Assembly (NCBI GenBank): GCA_945937975.1
Contig: CAMEUD010000053.1
Span: forward strand, 1 to 8,137
Reading direction: 5' to 3'
DNA from: an uncultured Clostridia bacterium
GTDB taxonomy: Bacteria > Bacillota > Clostridia > Christensenellales > UBA1242
Length of the DNA: 8,137 bases
Below the pieces are notes generated by a model, which worked only from the letters and a program-made list of their open reading frames with translations, did not search any database and was not told the DNA's origin. Shown piece after piece: positions 1 to 6,902 of the stretch; the stretch's first letter is position 1, and each line of letters starts with the position of its first letter. The position numbers were made by a program, and so were the translations under genes.

Positions 1-552
1 AATACTTGAATATTTTGAATCTTTTTTCAAAGTTTCTTTTATTGTAACACTAATAGTTTTGTAACCACCATTAATATTTCCACTATTATAACTATTTGAA
101 ATAGTTGATGTCCCACAACCAACAATTCCACCAGCATATGAATTCATTTCTGATATGCTTATAGTAGCATCATTCCTTGTGTACCACAAATAATCTGTTG
201 CCCACAATGGGAAGAAGTAATATGAATGTTTATGATACTCTGTTTCGTTAACTTTTGTGGTTTTTACATTGGAACTTGAAGTAGATGTTACACTGGTTGC
301 CATTGCTGATACATTGGCAGTATTTAAACAATTATTAAATGTTGATATCGAATAGCCAGCAATACCACCTGCATAAATCAAGTTTATTGAAAAACCTCTA
401 GCTGATTGAGAAATTTCTCCATTATTTGAACATTCACTTACATTTGCTGAAGTATAACCAACTATTCCACCAGTATATGCGATATTTCGGATATTTATTG
501 AATAAGCTGAGATTAAAACATCTCCCCAATTTTGACATAACTGGATTTTTGC
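1..552 (-). pseudogene. Continuation of the GLUG-repeat protein beyond the TGA, running off the window
   Basis: Directly after TGA 553-555 the same frame stays open for 184 codons to base 1. It begins AKIQLCQNWGDVLISAYS and carries three further repeats (YTGGIVGYTS...CSNNGEI, YAGGIAGYSI...CLNTANV, YAGGIVGCGT...YNSGNI). Between the last two lies a longer insert with an aromatic patch (YYFFPLWATDYLWYT). The C-terminus, and any cell-wall anchor, lies outside the window. There is no ribosome site or start codon suggesting a separate gene, so this is the broken-off part of one gene, unless the TGA is a sequencing error or is read through. The frame is unshifted and the repeats are intact, which implies a recent single-base lesion rather than long decay. 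Confidence 0.75.
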
Positions 553-873
553 TCAGCTTTTCCCAACAACACCACCTACATATACGGTATCCCCTGTGCT
601 ATCGGTATAATTTATTTTTCCATAATTCCAACATTTTTCAATCGTTGCACTATTTTGTCCAACAACGCCACCAATAACTTTACCATATTCAACGCTGGCT
701 CTGTTAATACACTTACTAATACTACCCCCAGATAAATACCCAACAATTCCACCAGTATATGAATCTCTTGACTTATAACTATCAGTATATTTGGCACCAT
801 ATATTGAGCCACTATTTACATACACATTTTCAAGATTTCCATCTGATAAATAAGCAACAACACCCCCAACATA
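64..873 (-). repeat. Tandem GLUG-type protein repeats (about seven)
   Basis: Seven degenerate repeats share the core (Y/V)xGG(I/V)(V/A)(G/A), then a variable turn, then a strand ending N-x-(G/A)-x-(I/V). Five of the seven have a cysteine at the same place (KCIN, KCWN, LCQN, ECSN, NCLN); the first and last do not. They diverge too much at DNA level to look like recent tandem duplication. In known GLUG proteins such repeats stack into a beta-helix, so the cysteines would lie in register on one face. That last point is inference. Confidence 0.7.
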
Positions 874-1401
874 TTTAGTCCCATTTGTTGTTGATAAAGA
901 ACTAACATATATATTATCAAAATAAATATTTTTTATAGTTCCTGAAAGCCTTCCAACAAAACCTAAATAACTTGAAGATGAATTATTAATTGTTAAATTT
1001 TGAATATGAAAACTATTTCCATCAAAAGTATTAGAGAAATCTCCAACAATCCATGATTTCCCAGATAGGTCAATGTTTTTGATCAACTTGTAACCGTATG
1101 TAGATATACTGTCTGCATTTACATCATTTGAGTTTATTTTTTCAAACATTCCTGCAAGTTGTTCAGGAGTTGATATTGCATAATAGGTTTCAGTTGTTCC
1201 ATCTTCATTTGTATCTGTTTTTAATTCTATATTTGTGTCAGCAACATATTGCCAACTTTGTTTGAATAATTCGTATTCTTTTTTTTGGGTTATGTAATTT
1301 GAAATTGCGAAAATTGCAAAATAAATTGTTACAATGAATATTGCACAATAAATTAACAAATATGCTATTTTCAAATTTCTAGTTTTTTTCAAATGCACCA
1401 C
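553..1401 (-). CDS. GLUG-repeat surface protein, N-terminal open part up to an in-frame TGA
   Basis: Probable cell-surface or secreted beta-helix protein; its ligand is unknown. From the first GTG, residues 1-11 are basic and 12-34 form one hydrophobic segment (uncleaved anchor or signal peptide). Residues 73-140 carry the segment that usually precedes GLUG repeats (YYAISTPEQLAGMF, NIDLSGKSW, NTFDGNSFHIQNLTI). From about residue 177 there are repeats of the form Y-x-GG(I/V)VG followed by about 20 residues (YVGGVVAYLS, YTGGIVGYLS, VIGGVVGQNS, YVGGVVGKS). The frame stops at TGA 553-555 inside the fourth repeat, and the same frame continues as repeats beyond it. The start is uncertain: GTG at 1401 or 1398, or TTG at 1392, which has an AGGGTGGTG sequence just upstream and gives MKKTRNLKIAYLL. 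It has its own promoter. No sortase motif is visible in the window. The family call is firm; the function is inference. Confidence 0.8.
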   Translation of the reverse strand: MVHLKKTRNLKIAYLLIYCAIFIVTIYFAIFAISNYITQKKEYELFKQSWQYVADTNIELKTDTNEDGTTETYYAISTPEQLAGMFEKINSNDVNADSISTYGYKLIKNIDLSGKSWIVGDFSNTFDGNSFHIQNLTINNSSSSYLGFVGRLSGTIKNIYFDNIYVSSLSTTNGTKYVGGVVAYLSDGNLENVYVNSGSIYGAKYTDSYKSRDSYTGGIVGYLSGGSISKCINRASVEYGKVIGGVVGQNSATIEKCWNYGKINYTDSTGDTVYVGGVVGKS

Positions 1402-1412
1402 CCTACAATGTT

Positions 1413-1441
1413 ATTTTAAAAAAATTTGATATTAATGTCAA
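1413..1441 (-). promoter_or_regulatory. Sigma-A promoter of the GLUG-protein gene
   Basis: Read on the minus strand, a perfect TTGACA (1441-1436) and TAAAAT (1418-1413) are separated by 17 bases. The -35 box contains the TGA stop codon of the upstream PAP2 gene. The predicted transcription start near 1406 leaves only about 5 bases before the first GTG, or about 14 before TTG 1392. The latter start would make the AGGGTGGTG just inside the transcript a usable ribosome site. Confidence 0.65.
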
Positions 1442-1965
1442 ATAAAGTTATACTTTTGTTCAAATTTTAATTCAACTGCACATATTATAAGTGCTTCAAC
1501 AAAACCCACAACAAGGTCAGAAACATAATGCTGTCCAAAGTACATTCGTGAAATTGCAACAAGCGTTATAATTAAAATGCTGGAAATAACCAAAATTGTT
1601 TTTGCTAATTTTGATTTTAATTTTTTAAATAAAAAGAAAATTAAAAAGAATATAATTGTTGTTATTGTTACCATATGTCCACTTGGCATACTTTTGCCTA
1701 GCGAATTTGTTACATTTGATATATCTGGCGAAACTTCATATGGTCGTGGTCTATTTATTAATATTTTTAAAATATAATTTAATCCCACATTAAATAGTGC
1801 AGAAATTAAAAATAAAAATGAATATTTTTTTGATGCAAAAAAGAAAAATATTATAAAAAATAAAATTATGGCATAAAAACTTGCTAAATAAGTAAAAAAC
1901 CACATTGCTCCATCAAATAATGGAGAATGTAATGATTGAATATACTTAATTATTTCTATTTCCAT
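1438..1965 (-). CDS. PAP2-superfamily membrane phosphatase
   Basis: Integral membrane lipid phosphatase of the PAP2 type. Known members dephosphorylate undecaprenyl diphosphate, phosphatidylglycerophosphate or phosphatidate outside the membrane; the sequence does not show which substrate applies here. All three catalytic motifs are present: KX6RP (K67...R74-P75), PSGH (94-97) and SRX5HX3D (S139-R140, H146, D150). About five hydrophobic segments (roughly 22-44, 48-68, 98-114, 121-138, 149-165) fit the family, and 175 aa is normal for short bacterial members. The N-terminus (MEIEIIKYIQSLHSPLFD) matches where these proteins usually begin, which supports ATG 1965. No ribosome-binding sequence precedes it; a consensus extended -10 box lies six bases upstream instead. 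The Nudix gene ends 36 bases upstream. The TGA stop is followed one codon later by TAA. Confidence 0.92.
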   Translation of the reverse strand: MEIEIIKYIQSLHSPLFDGAMWFFTYLASFYAIILFFIIFFFFASKKYSFLFLISALFNVGLNYILKILINRPRPYEVSPDISNVTNSLGKSMPSGHMVTITTIIFFLIFFLFKKLKSKLAKTILVISSILIITLVAISRMYFGQHYVSDLVVGFVEALIICAVELKFEQKYNFI

Positions 1966-1971
1966 AATTTT

Positions 1972-1980
1972 ATTATATCA
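1972..1980 (-). promoter_or_regulatory. Extended -10 promoter giving a predicted leaderless PAP2 mRNA
   Basis: The minus strand reads TGATATAAT, an exact match to the TGnTATAAT extended -10 consensus, followed by six bases (AAAATT) and then the ATG of the PAP2 gene. With normal spacing, transcription would start on or within a base of the A of that ATG. No good -35 hexamer is seen at 16-18 bases, as is common for extended -10 promoters. There is no purine-rich ribosome site between Nudix stop 2002 and the ATG. Confidence 0.55.
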
Positions 1981-2001
1981 AATATTATTAAATTTAAAAA
2001 A

Positions 2002-2568
2002 CTATTTTATCATTTTTTGTTTATAGTAAAAATATTGAATAAGCAAAAAACTACCTGCACAAAAATCTTTGTCTTTTATAAATTCTTGAACTTTATCTAA
2101 ATCAACAAGTTCGTATTTTATATCTTCACTCTTTTCCAAATGTTGAGTACCTGTTAATTCAACTTGTGCAAAAAACACAATTACACTTTCATCTGTTAGG
2201 CCTGCTGATGAATAAAGTTTGTTTGAGAGTTGTTCAATACTAACTACATTTGCACCAATTTCTTCATAAAGTTCCCTTTTTGCCGATTCTATTGGTGTTT
2301 CGCCTTTGTCGATAAGTCCTGCTGGTGTTCCATAAATATATTTATCAAGTGGAGTTCTGTATTCTTTTTCTAAAACCAAATATATCTTGTTATCTTTTTT
2401 TACATATGGCAAAATACGGACAGCATCTGCTTGTTTATTTTTATTCAATATTTCCAAATTATCTTTTGTGTTTCTAGAACAAAAATAGTAACTGCCAAAT
2501 TCTTTTTCAACTTTGTATAAGTTTACCCACTTACAATTTGTTAATTGTTCTATATCGTTTGATTTCAT
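2002..2568 (-). CDS. Nudix hydrolase, ADP-ribose pyrophosphatase-like
   Basis: Hydrolyses a nucleoside diphosphate linked to another moiety, most likely ADP-ribose or a related nucleotide sugar, in the cytoplasm. The Nudix box is complete at residues 84-106: G84, E90, R98-E99-L100, E102-E103, G105, matching GX5EX7REUXEEXGU, with E102/E103 as metal ligands. The preceding KEYRTPLDKYIYGTPAG and the SAGLTDE segment (121-127) after the box resemble the ADP-ribose pyrophosphatase (NudF/YqkG) group more than MutT. The length, 188 aa, is typical. The start is set by TAGGAG about six bases before ATG 2568. That ribosome site overlaps the stop codon of the methyltransferase gene, with an 8-base gap between the genes, so the two are very probably cotranscribed and translationally coupled. 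Substrate specificity is inference. Confidence 0.9.
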   Translation of the reverse strand: MKSNDIEQLTNCKWVNLYKVEKEFGSYYFCSRNTKDNLEILNKNKQADAVRILPYVKKDNKIYLVLEKEYRTPLDKYIYGTPAGLIDKGETPIESAKRELYEEIGANVVSIEQLSNKLYSSAGLTDESVIVFFAQVELTGTQHLEKSEDIKYELVDLDKVQEFIKDKDFCAGSFLLIQYFYYKQKMIK

Positions 2569-2576
2569 TTGTACTC

Positions 2577-3158
2577 CTATAATTTTTTGATTACTGCAAT
2601 ACCATCTCCAATATCTAAAATTTGGGTTTCAACCCTTTCATCATTTTTAATTACTTCTATAAATTTTCTCAAATTTACAACCAGTGTTCGTAATTTATGT
2701 TTTACAAACTCTTGTCCACGAACAAGACCATGGAAATATACATTATCTACCAATATAAATCCACCACTTTTTAAGAGTTTTAAAAGGTCTTCATAATAAG
2801 CCAAATATTGTCCTTTTGGTCCATCGAGAAAGATAAAATCATATTCACAATTTAAGTTTTTTATAACTTCTTTTGCATCACCCAAAATTTGAGTTACCCT
2901 ATCACTTAAATTTAGTGTTGCAAAAGTTTTTTTTGCAATATTAAAATTACCTTCATTTATTTCAACCGTTGTTAAGTGTGAACCAGTTGTGTTATTTAAC
3001 ATAAATGAACCTGAATAACCAACTGCTGTTCCTATTTCCAATATGTTTTTAAAATTATGCTCCTTGCAAAATGATGTCAAAAAATCACACCCATCATCTT
3101 TTATGATTGGTATGTGATTTTCATTTGATATTTGTTTTAATTTTTCCAAATATTCCAT
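2577..3158 (-). CDS. trmR: Class I SAM O-methyltransferase, TrmR/YrrM-like
   Basis: SAM-dependent methyltransferase of the O-methyltransferase family 3 type. The best-characterised bacterial relative of this shape, Bacillus TrmR (YrrM), methylates 5-hydroxyuridine at tRNA position 34 to 5-methoxyuridine. Visible features are the SAM-binding motif I EIGTAVGYS (41-49), acidic E66 ending the second strand (TTVEIN), LDGPKGQY (111-118) and DNVYFHG (138-144). D112, D138 and N139 fit the metal site of the family. At 193 aa it is slightly shorter than typical members (about 210-220). AAGGA lies five bases before ATG 3158. It follows RNase J by 46 bases and precedes the Nudix gene by 8, suggesting one transcript. 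The fold is certain; the tRNA role is inferred from family resemblance and could instead be a small-molecule methyl transfer. Confidence 0.85.
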   Translation of the reverse strand: MEYLEKLKQISNENHIPIIKDDGCDFLTSFCKEHNFKNILEIGTAVGYSGSFMLNNTTGSHLTTVEINEGNFNIAKKTFATLNLSDRVTQILGDAKEVIKNLNCEYDFIFLDGPKGQYLAYYEDLLKLLKSGGFILVDNVYFHGLVRGQEFVKHKLRTLVVNLRKFIEVIKNDERVETQILDIGDGIAVIKKL

Positions 3159-3204
3159 ATTATCCTTAAATAGCTGAATTTCTTAAAAAACAGTCTATTT
3201 TTTT

Positions 3205-5139
3205 TTAACCAAACATTACAACTGTTAAAATCAGTGGTCTACGCTTTGTTCTCTTATAGATAAAGTTGCTTAAACATCTTTTTACTTGATTTTTAACTTC
3301 GCTTTGTTCCATATCTTTTATATCAACATTTTTAAAGAGTTGAACAAGGCATGCTCTTGCATCTTGATTAAAGTCATCTGCTTCATCATTATATACAACA
3401 CCACGAGTGATAATAAATGGGTCAAAAGCAAGTTCTTTTGTTGCCATAAGATTTACAACTGCAACACAAACACCTTCTTCACTTAATTGTTTTCTATCAC
3501 GAAGAACTGCACTTGATAAATCGCCAACTCCTGAACCATCAACAAGTCTTAATCCTGCTTGAACATAACCACAAGGTTTGATTGAATTTTGCGACATTTC
3601 AACTTGAAGTCCAAGTTCTGGTAAAATTATATTTCTTGCATCTTCGCCAAGTGCGATTGCAAGTTCTTTATGTTGTTTAAGGTGTCTATATTCACCATGG
3701 ATTGGCATAAAGTGTCTTGGTTTTACAAGTTTGTGAATAATTTTGATTTCTTCTTGACATGCGTGTCCTGATGCGTGAACATCTGCAAGTTCATCATATA
3801 TAACATCTGCACCCTTTTTGAAAAGTGTGTTGATTAATCCATAAACTGATTTTTCATTTCCTGGAATTGGTGATGAAGACAAAATAACACAGTCATTATC
3901 TCCAAGGTCAATACCCTTAAATTCGCCATTTGCCATTCTTGACAAAGCACTCATTGATTCGCCTTGGCTTCCTGTTGCCATTATTAAAATTTCTTTGTCA
4001 TCATATTTTGAAACTTTATCGATGTCGATAATATTTTCTTTTTTGTAACTTAATTCACCTAATTTCATTGCGACTTCACTGACATTTATCATACTTCTGC
4101 CAGAAAAAGCAACTTTTCTTTTATATTTTTCTGCAAGATCCAAAAGTTGTTGCATTCTTTGAATGTTTGATGCAAAAGTTGCAACTATTAAACGATTGTT
4201 TGTATGTTTTTCAAATATTGAGTCCATAACTCTACCCACATTTGACTCACTCATTGAATAACCTTTTCTGCAAACATTGGTACTTTCACAAAGAAGTAAG
4301 TTTACTCCTTTTTTGCCAAGTTCTCCAAAACGAGTTAAATCTGTTGTTTCGCCTGTTACTGGTTCAAAATCAATTTTGAAATCTCCTGTGTGAATAATAT
4401 TCCCACAAGGTGTTGAAATACAAAGTGCGAGTGAACCTGCGATTGAGTGGTTTACATTGATAAATTCAATAGCAAAACAACCAATTTTTAACATTTGTCT
4501 TGGTTTTACTGCAACAAGTTTGTATTTTAACTTTGGATATTCTTTTAATTTGTTTTCTATTAACGCAAGAGTTAATTTTGTTCCATAAATAGGAACATTT
4601 ACATCGCTTAATGCAAATGGTATACCACCAATATGGTCTTCGTGTCCATGAGTTATAACAAATGCCTTCAACTTATGTTTGTTTTGAATAAGGTATGAAA
4701 TATCAGGAACAACGACATCAACACCTGGAAGGTCATCATCTGGGAAACTTAATCCACAGTCAACAACTATCATATCATCACCATATTCAATGGCTGTCAT
4801 ATTTTTGCCGATTTCACCAACTCCACCTAGGAATGTTATTTTTACTTTTTTGTTTTTTTCTTGTTTTTTTACAACAACTTCTTTATTGTCTTTTTCTGTT
4901 TCATTTTCGCTGTTAGAAACTTTTTTTGTTTGTTTTTTTGCTATATTATTTTTATTTCTTGGTTTTACTTGTCTTTTTGTTTTATTTATAGCAATGTTTT
5001 GTTCATTTCCTTGTTTTGCATTTAAGTCAACATTATTTTGATTATCATCTATTTTTGTATTGTTTTGATTTAATGTGTTATCATTTGAATTTGAGATAAT
5101 GTTCTTTAATGCTTCTATAATTTTTTCGTCTGAATTCAT
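3205..5139 (-). CDS. rnj: Ribonuclease J with long disordered N-terminal extension
   Basis: Metallo-beta-lactamase/beta-CASP ribonuclease with endonuclease and 5'-3' exonuclease activity in mRNA decay and rRNA maturation. Residues 1-97 are a low-complexity tail, first Asn/acidic and then strongly Lys-rich. The lactamase domain follows (VKITFLGGVGEIGKN from 99) with zinc motif HGHEDH (164-169), H231 and HTGD (250-253). Beta-CASP elements include E285 (CESTN), HASGH (455-459) and MPIHGEYRH (478-486). The C-terminal domain holds DGSGVGD and VLRDRKQLSEEG and ends RRTKRRP-type. All expected metal ligands are present, so it should be active. At 644 aa it is about 90 longer than Bacillus RNase J1 (555), mainly through the tail. 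AAAGGAG five bases before ATG 5139 fixes the start. The upstream membrane gene ends 85 bases away; no convincing separate promoter is seen. Confidence 0.96.
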   Translation of the reverse strand: MNSDEKIIEALKNIISNSNDNTLNQNNTKIDDNQNNVDLNAKQGNEQNIAINKTKRQVKPRNKNNIAKKQTKKVSNSENETEKDNKEVVVKKQEKNKKVKITFLGGVGEIGKNMTAIEYGDDMIVVDCGLSFPDDDLPGVDVVVPDISYLIQNKHKLKAFVITHGHEDHIGGIPFALSDVNVPIYGTKLTLALIENKLKEYPKLKYKLVAVKPRQMLKIGCFAIEFINVNHSIAGSLALCISTPCGNIIHTGDFKIDFEPVTGETTDLTRFGELGKKGVNLLLCESTNVCRKGYSMSESNVGRVMDSIFEKHTNNRLIVATFASNIQRMQQLLDLAEKYKRKVAFSGRSMINVSEVAMKLGELSYKKENIIDIDKVSKYDDKEILIMATGSQGESMSALSRMANGEFKGIDLGDNDCVILSSSPIPGNEKSVYGLINTLFKKGADVIYDELADVHASGHACQEEIKIIHKLVKPRHFMPIHGEYRHLKQHKELAIALGEDARNIILPELGLQVEMSQNSIKPCGYVQAGLRLVDGSGVGDLSSAVLRDRKQLSEEGVCVAVVNLMATKELAFDPFIITRGVVYNDEADDFNQDARACLVQLFKNVDIKDMEQSEVKNQVKRCLSNFIYKRTKRRPLILTVVMFG

Positions 5140-5166
5140 TTTTTCTCCTTTTCATAAAAAATCTTT

Positions 5167-5181
5167 GCAAGTGTTGCTTGC
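5167..5181 (-). promoter_or_regulatory. Small hairpin in the RNase J leader
   Basis: GCAAG and CTTGC pair around a five-base loop, 28 bases upstream of the rnj start. On the transcript it is followed by AAAGA and then six Ts, so it could be a weak terminator for the membrane-protein gene or a 5' leader structure controlling rnj mRNA. The stem is only five pairs and the T-run is displaced, so either role is tentative. Confidence 0.25.
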
Positions 5182-5224
5182 TTTATTTCATTTGTTTATT
5201 TATTACTAAAATTTGTTTAATAAA

Positions 5225-6160
5225 CTAAATTATGTCTTTAACTTTTTTAAATTTGTCGCATTGCTCAAGTTTTTTAGGCGTTACAATACTGTCAAGGTCA
5301 ACATAGTATCTCATTCCTTGACTTTCAAAAAACATAACCATTTCAAGCATTACAACACATACTGAACACAATGGAACTAAAATTATAAGTGAAAATGTTG
5401 TAAACATAAATGTAAACATTGTTGTTATAATTATTATCATAAGTATGCTTGAAAATACTCTAAAAAATCTTCTAAAAACTGCCTTGAAGCCCTTTTTCAT
5501 TCCCTTTACTGGAGATACATCAAATACTACTGTTGCAGGCATCCAACCAGAGAAAAATGTTATCATAAGTGCTGTCATAACTGAAAAATATATTATAACT
5601 AACACAGGAACAAAAACTGCCCATAAACTATCTATTGTTATAAGTGATAACATATAGTAAAGAGTTACACCCATAAGTGCAATAAATGGTAACACACACA
5701 ATGTCCTAAGCAATGAATATAACATTGATTTTCCCATTTTTGCAATAAGTGTGCCAACAAAACTTGACTTTGATAAACTTGCCATATATGAATAAATGCC
5801 TTCACCTGTTGGAATTGCAGATAACTCCATTAAAAATGGTAATATAAACAATACCACAAATGTTGAATATATAAATGCAAATAAATTATATGACAAAATC
5901 AAACTAACTGCTTTTAAAAAAGTGTCTACTAAAATAAATAACTGTTCAAAAAATGATGTTACACTTGAAAACATTGTTGTGTTTGCAAAATTACCAAGTC
6001 CAGCAAAAAAATCAACTGAATTAAGCACATGTTCCCAACTTGAAAATGTTGGAATAAGTAACAAAACGCAAATACCTATTGCTATAATTTTATACAACAA
6101 AAGTTTCCAGAAAACTGAAAAATTTGCAATAAATAATTTTACTGAGTTTTTAAACATCAT
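5225..6160 (-). CDS. Uncharacterised polytopic membrane protein
   Basis: I do not recognise a named family. It is a 311-aa hydrophobic protein with about six membrane segments (roughly 20-38, 68-110, 146-174, 179-204, 234-256, 257-277). The segments at 68-110 may be two helices. Between the fourth and fifth segments lies a basic cytoplasmic-type loop (SPVKGMKKGFKAVFRRFFR, 216-234), an arrangement reminiscent of DUF975-like or GlpQ-associated membrane domains, though not close enough to assign. The C-terminus (about 278-311) is a charged soluble tail. There is no catalytic motif and no cleavable signal. The start at ATG 6160, with a second ATG immediately after, has GGTGA about six bases upstream. 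It has its own promoter and is followed 85 bases later by RNase J, so it may be cotranscribed with the RNA-processing genes. Confidence 0.8.
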   Translation of the reverse strand: MMFKNSVKLFIANFSVFWKLLLYKIIAIGICVLLLIPTFSSWEHVLNSVDFFAGLGNFANTTMFSSVTSFFEQLFILVDTFLKAVSLILSYNLFAFIYSTFVVLFILPFLMELSAIPTGEGIYSYMASLSKSSFVGTLIAKMGKSMLYSLLRTLCVLPFIALMGVTLYYMLSLITIDSLWAVFVPVLVIIYFSVMTALMITFFSGWMPATVVFDVSPVKGMKKGFKAVFRRFFRVFSSILMIIIITTMFTFMFTTFSLIILVPLCSVCVVMLEMVMFFESQGMRYYVDLDSIVTPKKLEQCDKFKKVKDII

Positions 6161-6202
6161 ATATTTTCACCATATTAAACAAAAAAATATTTTAGTATAA
6201 TT

Positions 6203-6231
6203 ACTATACTATACTTGACTGCAATTTTCAA
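6203..6231 (-). promoter_or_regulatory. Sigma-A promoter of the membrane-protein gene
   Basis: TTGAAA (6231-6226) and TATAGT (6208-6203) are separated by 17 bases on the minus strand. The predicted start near 6196 gives a leader of about 36 bases. The -10 region overlaps an inverted repeat, AGTATA-attac-TATACT (6194-6210), and a direct repeat of ACTAT (6203-6212), which could be a repressor site or just AT-rich promoter sequence. Confidence 0.6.
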
Positions 6232-6263
6232 GTAAAAATATACAAATTTTTGTTTTTTATGTG

Positions 6264-6878
6264 TTATTTTTGAAATATACTTCTAATAAAACTTTCTTGT
6301 TCATCTATATCATCAGTATTTTTTGCATTGTCGTTTGCCTTTGTCCAATCATTTTCTGTGAACTCTGCATAATGCTTTTTTAGTTTTCTATCATATTCAA
6401 AAGACCTAAATGGTAGTCCTTTTACTCTTGCTTTGCTTGCTGGACATTTAAAGAAAGTGCTGTAATGAAATTCCCTTTTAAAGAGTTCACCTTTTTCATT
6501 TATACCTGCCAAAGATACAGAAAAAACTCCTTCGCTTTCTCCACCCACTTCTTCGAATAATTTTTCATATGTTGATATTAGTTGTTCATCAGTCATTTCT
6601 TTTCCGTTATGTCTTCTTACAAAAACACCTGGTTGATTTTCTTTTGTGAACTTTGAAACAATTAATCCACTATCGTTACTAAGTACAGGTAGTCCCAATA
6701 ATTTGTGATAAAATTCTGCTTTTATTACAGCATTTTCCAAAGTATCATAACCTGTTTCTTCTACTTTTTCTGTGCAACCAATTTCCTTTAAAGATACAAG
6801 TTCAATTCCAATTTTTTTAAAAATACCTTTATAATCTTCACATTTGCCTTGATTGTAACTAGCAAAAACAACTTTCAT
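6264..6878 (-). CDS. rdgB: HAM1/RdgB-family non-canonical purine NTP pyrophosphatase (divergent)
   Basis: Likely a nucleotide-pool cleaning enzyme that hydrolyses ITP, dITP or XTP to the monophosphate and PPi in the cytoplasm. The N-terminal half is a recognisable HAM1 domain: nucleotide-binding ASYNQGK (6-12), TLENAVIKA (46-54), catalytic-site SNDSGL (67-72) and PGVFVRR (83-89). The C-terminal half is unusual. The typical GFGYDPxF and terminal SHR motifs are absent; in the corresponding region are LPFRSFEYD (155-163), HYAEFT and DWTKAND. The length, 204 aa, is normal. The start at ATG 6878 has AAGGGA about seven bases upstream. It has its own strong promoter after the phage-type terminator and is followed, 103 bases on, by the membrane-protein gene with another promoter. 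The family is fairly sure; the exact substrate is uncertain because of the missing motifs. Confidence 0.85.
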   Translation of the reverse strand: MKVVFASYNQGKCEDYKGIFKKIGIELVSLKEIGCTEKVEETGYDTLENAVIKAEFYHKLLGLPVLSNDSGLIVSKFTKENQPGVFVRRHNGKEMTDEQLISTYEKLFEEVGGESEGVFSVSLAGINEKGELFKREFHYSTFFKCPASKARVKGLPFRSFEYDRKLKKHYAEFTENDWTKANDNAKNTDDIDEQESFIRSIFQK

Positions 6879-6902
6879 TTTATTTCCCTTTTGTATGCAA
6901 AA

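Noticed and set aside
553..555. Alternative genetic code with UGA as Trp or Gly, since PAP2 also has TAA one codon after its TGA
   Set aside because: About 15 Trp codons across the genes are all TGG, and the long genes contain no in-frame TGA. A recoded AT-rich genome would show many TGA codons.
553..555. Selenocysteine at the in-frame TGA
   Set aside because: The aligned position in other repeats is Ser, Thr or Ile, not Cys, GLUG proteins are not redox enzymes, and no convincing SECIS-like hairpin is seen just downstream.
612..812. A second minus-strand ORF within the GLUG gene
   Set aside because: It overlaps the GLUG frame completely, has no repeat logic of its own and no ribosome site.
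6241..6263. Weak inverted repeat ACAAA/TTTGT after rdgB as a terminator
   Set aside because: It has only five A/T-rich pairs with a two-base loop and no GC stem, so it is indistinguishable from background in such AT-rich DNA.
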